A DNA stretch of 8,815 bases from an uncultured Elusimicrobia bacterium (GTDB taxonomy: Bacteria; Elusimicrobiota; Endomicrobiia; Endomicrobiales; Endomicrobiaceae), in assembly GCA_937916125.1 (NCBI GenBank), contig CALGGE010000062.1:1-8815 (forward strand), in the 5' to 3' direction. The notes under the pieces are model-generated. The model was given only the letters and a program-made list of their open reading frames with translations. It searched no databases and had not been told where the DNA came from. This document shows positions 6,612-8,815 of the stretch, piece by piece (position 1 is the first letter of the stretch; the number at the start of each line of letters is the position of its first letter). A program made the translations under genes and the position numbers.

Positions 6612-7576
6612 TTTATTACTCTTAGTTTTAACAAAAGTTTATACAACAGTCTTAACAAATCCAAATTAACACAAGCTAATGTTGCAAAAATTTTTTTGCT
6701 TATTTTTGCTTTCGTTTTTAAATAGTAAAATATTCTTTTTTTTATAAGACATACCATAAAATTAGCACTTTTTAAATCAAAGGGCTCTGTTCGGACACAA
6801 TTCTTTAAAAAACTTACTGTAATATTTGTTTGTGCAAAAAACAATTGGCTATAAAAAGTGTTCAAATATTGACTTTTGGCATACTCCGCAATTTTATCCG
6901 TTTGATGTATAAAGCCCAAATTTTTACTATGCCATACAAAACTGTTAGTGATACAGTTTTCATGTTGTCTATAAAAATATTTACATTGTTTACCATAAGA
7001 TATTTTTTTTGCTCTTATAAATAGTTCCATACACACCGTCATATCTTCACCATATCTTATATCTTTAGGAAAACGTAAATCATAAAATAAATTTCTTGCA
7101 ATTAATTTGTTAACGGAAAATAACTGTTTAAAAGAACATTCAAGCATTTCATTTGCAGATAATACTGTTTTATTTGTAATTGGCTTAGCTTCAATAATTT
7201 TTTTATTTTTTTTAATATAAAAATTACAAACAGACAGTAAAGTATTATTATTTTTATTAAGAGAATATAAATATTCATACATATCTTTTTCAATATAATC
7301 ATCACTATCAACAAAACCTATATAATCACCTTTTGCAATATCAAGTCCGGCATTTCTTGCCGAAGACACTCCTCCGTTTTCTTTATGTATGACCTTTATT
7401 CTTGCATCTTTTAATGCATACTCGTCACAGATTTTTCCACTGTTATCCGTTGAACCGTCGTCAACCAAGATTATTTCCAAATTTTTATATGTTTGATTAA
7501 TAACACTATCAAGGCATTGCCTTAAATATTGTTCTACATTGTATATTGGAATAATTACACTAATTAAATCACTCAT
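6608..7576 (-). CDS. Family 2 glycosyltransferase (GT-A fold)
   Basis: The 322-residue protein begins I-S-V-I-I-P-I-Y-N-V-E-Q-Y-L (5-18) and contains L-V-D-D-G-S-T-D (37-44), N-G-G-V-S-S-A-R-N-A-G-L (67-78) and the metal-binding F-V-D-S-D-D (88-93). These mark a GT2 enzyme using a nucleotide sugar. G-E-D (176-178) is the likely catalytic-base motif, followed by Y-R-Q-H-E-N (202-207), common in this subgroup. It probably adds one sugar to the lipid-linked repeat unit at the cytoplasmic side of the membrane. The C-terminus is rich in Lys and hydrophobic residues and may bind the membrane. It is the first gene of the polysaccharide group after a 288-base gap. No clear Shine-Dalgarno site is visible before its ATG, only an A-rich leader, and a perfect palindrome ends 18 bases upstream. 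Donor and acceptor sugars cannot be predicted. Confidence 0.92.
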   Translation of the reverse strand: MSDLISVIIPIYNVEQYLRQCLDSVINQTYKNLEIILVDDGSTDNSGKICDEYALKDARIKVIHKENGGVSSARNAGLDIAKGDYIGFVDSDDYIEKDMYEYLYSLNKNNNTLLSVCNFYIKKNKKIIEAKPITNKTVLSANEMLECSFKQLFSVNKLIARNLFYDLRFPKDIRYGEDMTVCMELFIRAKKISYGKQCKYFYRQHENCITNSFVWHSKNLGFIHQTDKIAEYAKSQYLNTFYSQLFFAQTNITVSFLKNCVRTEPFDLKSANFMVCLIKKRIFYYLKTKAKISKKIFATLACVNLDLLRLLYKLLLKLRVIK

Positions 7577-7594
7577 TTTTTATTTTTAGAAAGA

Positions 7595-7614
7595 ATATCA
7601 AAAACTTTTGATAT
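7595..7614. promoter_or_regulatory. 20-bp perfect palindrome before the polysaccharide genes
   Basis: ATATCAAAA-AC-TTTTGATAT has 9-base perfect arms and a 2-base centre. It lies 18 bases upstream of the glycosyltransferase ATG, in its leader or promoter zone. The short centre suits a dimeric regulator site better than an RNA hairpin. No promoter hexamers for the minus strand can be assigned with confidence around it. Confidence 0.4.
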
Positions 7615-7634
7615 ATTTAATTCAACGTTAATAT

Positions 7635-7663
7635 TTGACATAAAACGCCATAGTTCTTATAAA
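7635..7663 (+). promoter_or_regulatory. Near-consensus promoter on the plus strand, opposing all genes
   Basis: TTGACA (7635-7640) and TATAAA (7658-7663) are separated by exactly 17 bases, matching 11 of 12 sigma70 consensus positions. Transcription would start near 7670 and run towards, and then antisense to, the 3' end of the partial gene at 7865. No convincing plus-strand coding sequence follows; the only short frame is about 19 codons (GTG 7754 or ATG 7757). A small RNA or antisense transcript is possible. Confidence 0.45.
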
Positions 7664-7724
7664 GAATATTAAATTTCCTTTTAATATTTTATCAAATTTA
7701 CTGTGAGTTAGAAATAAGCATATT

Positions 7725-7741
7725 TGCCAACAAAATTGGCA
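7725..7741. repeat. Short hairpin TGCCAA-CAAAA-TTGGCA
   Basis: A perfect 6-base stem with a 5-base loop lies about 55 bases downstream of the plus-strand promoter start. It is not followed by a T tract on either strand, so it is not a standard terminator. Confidence 0.4.
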
Positions 7742-7750
7742 TAGAAAGAC

Positions 7751-7791
7751 TGAGTGATGGAAATGACAGAAAGAAGAAAAAAAATCACTCA
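7751..7791. repeat. 8-bp inverted repeat TGAGTGAT / ATCACTCA with 25-base loop
   Basis: TGAGTGAT (7751-7758) is exactly complementary to ATCACTCA (7784-7791), with a purine-rich 25-base spacer. Together with the hairpin at 7725-7741 it looks like part of a structured intergenic element or dispersed repeat. On the minus strand the spacer is pyrimidine-rich but not a clear terminator. Confidence 0.4.
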
Positions 7792-7864
7792 ACGATACTG
7801 TCAATTTATGTAAAATCTGTTTCACTTTTCCAGGAGTTAAAGATTTTTATTTGAATAACATTTT

Positions 7865-8815
7865 TTAATCTTCCAATTCTTCTATTTTATCTAATTCATT
7901 AGCATCAAACTCATATCTCGATGCCATTTCTCTTAAGACACTTGCTGTCGTTGGATATTTATTTTGCAATTTATTTGCAAATTCATTATATTCCTGTGCC
8001 AATTCTTTTTCTAATTTTCCACCAGAATGTCTTTCTCTAAAATTAATTCCTCTTTTATTAAACAATTCTATTAAAAAACCTCTTCTCAATTCTTCAAAAT
8101 TAAATTTTTCTAAAATTTTTCTAATTTCTTTATGTGGAAATATATTATCTTCAGGATCAATAGGTGTTCTTGCTAATCTTTCACCAATCATTTCTTTTAT
8201 CATGGATATCACTTTCAAATCTTTTTTATTAACTAAATTTAAAATATTTTCTACCCAGTTATAAATATTTGACAAAAATTCATTATCTTCTGCTTTTTTA
8301 TCATCCAAATCATACTCTATAAATATTTTTAAAATATCATATACAACATCAACATGTTGTTTTTCTTTAGATAATAGAAATATTTTTATTAAATCAATAA
8401 AAAATTGCCCATTATTAAAAAATTCATATTTTATAAATTTAGGAAAGTTGAAATCTCGTTTCAAAGAATAAAAAAACTTGAATTCTATAGGGACTAAATC
8501 TTCTTTTCTTATACTTGTACTTTTGTATAAAATTTCAAACAATTGTTTCAGATGATAAGAAAATAAAGAAACATCTTCTCTTTTTTGAGTTATTTCATTT
8601 AAATCCAAATTTTTTAATATTTGTAGTATCAAATTTTCAGAAACTATAAATTTATTTATATTTAAAGAAATTAAATTAAAAGCTTTAAAATATAATTTTC
8701 TATCCAACAACTCTTTTAGAACAAAATCAAAATTTTCTTTCTTTTCTACAAAAATATTAGAATCGGCTTGTTCTAAATATTCTTTATCTATTTTTTTATC
8801 TTTTGTCCATTCTAA
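7865..8815 (-). CDS. C-terminal part of a large protein of unknown family (partial at window edge)
   Basis: The frame is open to the last base of the window with no stop. A TTG at 8710 could be taken for a start but has no special support, and the 35 codons above it (L-E-W-T-K-D-K-K-I-D-K-E-Y-L and on) read as ordinary protein. I therefore annotate the last 316 residues of a longer protein. The visible part is charged and alpha-helical looking with no catalytic motif, signal peptide or membrane segment. Near the end is a distinctive block: F-N-K-R-G-I-N-F-R-E-R-H-S-G-G-K-L-E-K-E-L-A, then Y-P-T-T-A-S-V-L-R-E-M-A-S-R-Y-E and an acidic tail E-E-L-E-D. I have seen comparable C-terminal blocks on large uncharacterised accessory proteins but cannot name a family, and the function is left open. 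It ends 288 bases before the polysaccharide genes and is probably a separate transcription unit. Confidence 0.7.
   Translation of the reverse strand, partial: LEWTKDKKIDKEYLEQADSNIFVEKKENFDFVLKELLDRKLYFKAFNLISLNINKFIVSENLILQILKNLDLNEITQKREDVSLFSYHLKQLFEILYKSTSIRKEDLVPIEFKFFYSLKRDFNFPKFIKYEFFNNGQFFIDLIKIFLLSKEKQHVDVVYDILKIFIEYDLDDKKAEDNEFLSNIYNWVENILNLVNKKDLKVISMIKEMIGERLARTPIDPEDNIFPHKEIRKILEKFNFEELRRGFLIELFNKRGINFRERHSGGKLEKELAQEYNEFANKLQNKYPTTASVLREMASRYEFDANELDKIEELED

Noticed and set aside
7628..7825. 65-codon minus-strand open frame in the intergenic region.
   Set aside because: It starts at GTG without a ribosome site, spans several inverted repeats, and has a Cys/Phe/His-rich composition typical of translated non-coding DNA.
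7795..7830. GATACTGTCAATTTATGTAAAATCTG looks a little like the terminal repeat of IS256-family elements.
   Set aside because: No transposase fragment, partner repeat or target duplication is visible. The resemblance is from memory and too loose to call.
7812..7847. AAAATCT (7812-7818) / AGATTTT (7841-7847) stem as a plus-strand terminator.
   Set aside because: It is an AT-rich 7-base stem with a 22-base loop and an interrupted T run; too weak for an intrinsic terminator.

Overview
The window is very AT-rich bacterial DNA. Every credible gene lies on the minus strand, so genes are described here from high to low coordinates. TGA is used as a stop (ends of the glycosyltransferase and flippase genes), so the standard code applies. 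Shine-Dalgarno sites and sigma70-type promoter hexamers are visible. The content fits a chromosomal accessory region of an anaerobic or host-associated low-GC bacterium. I cannot fix the phylum from sequence alone.

Layout, upstream to downstream on the minus strand: (1) 8815-7865, the C-terminal 316 residues of a protein of unknown family, cut by the window edge. (2) 7864-7577, an intergenic region with several perfect inverted repeats and a near-consensus promoter that points the opposite way. (3) 7576-3904, three tightly packed surface-polysaccharide genes: a GT2 glycosyltransferase, a polysaccharide pyruvyl transferase family protein and a Wzx-type flippase, joined by a 4-base ATGA overlap and a 2-base gap. 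(4) 3907-3773, a 44-codon chimeric ORF that overlaps the flippase stop by ATGA. It starts like the ferredoxin-type N-terminus of coenzyme F420 hydrogenase/dehydrogenase beta-subunit proteins and departs after about 14 residues. (5) 3762-2731, a 343-residue HNH nuclease. (6) 2494-460, a two-gene unit with its own perfect-consensus promoter: an AAA_15-type ATPase followed by an RloB (TOPRIM-like) protein, the gene pair of the AbiL/RloA-RloB type of phage defence. (7) 441-232, a fragment of an acyltransferase-3 (polysaccharide O-acyltransferase) gene truncated at both ends, then (8) 180-1, a repeat-rich stretch with six tandem TTCAACTR octamers.

The main inference is that the defence genes sit inside a disrupted polysaccharide operon. 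Upstream of them only the first codons of an F420-dehydrogenase-like gene survive. Downstream, 18 bases after the RloB stop, an N-terminally truncated acyltransferase fragment resumes on the same strand. TTCAACT octamers next to the 8-mer GCCGTTCC occur near both edges, which may mark how the replacement happened. The pair ATPase + RloB is a known defence type. The HNH gene next to it, with what may be the last codons of a lost partner in front of it, is the less explained part.
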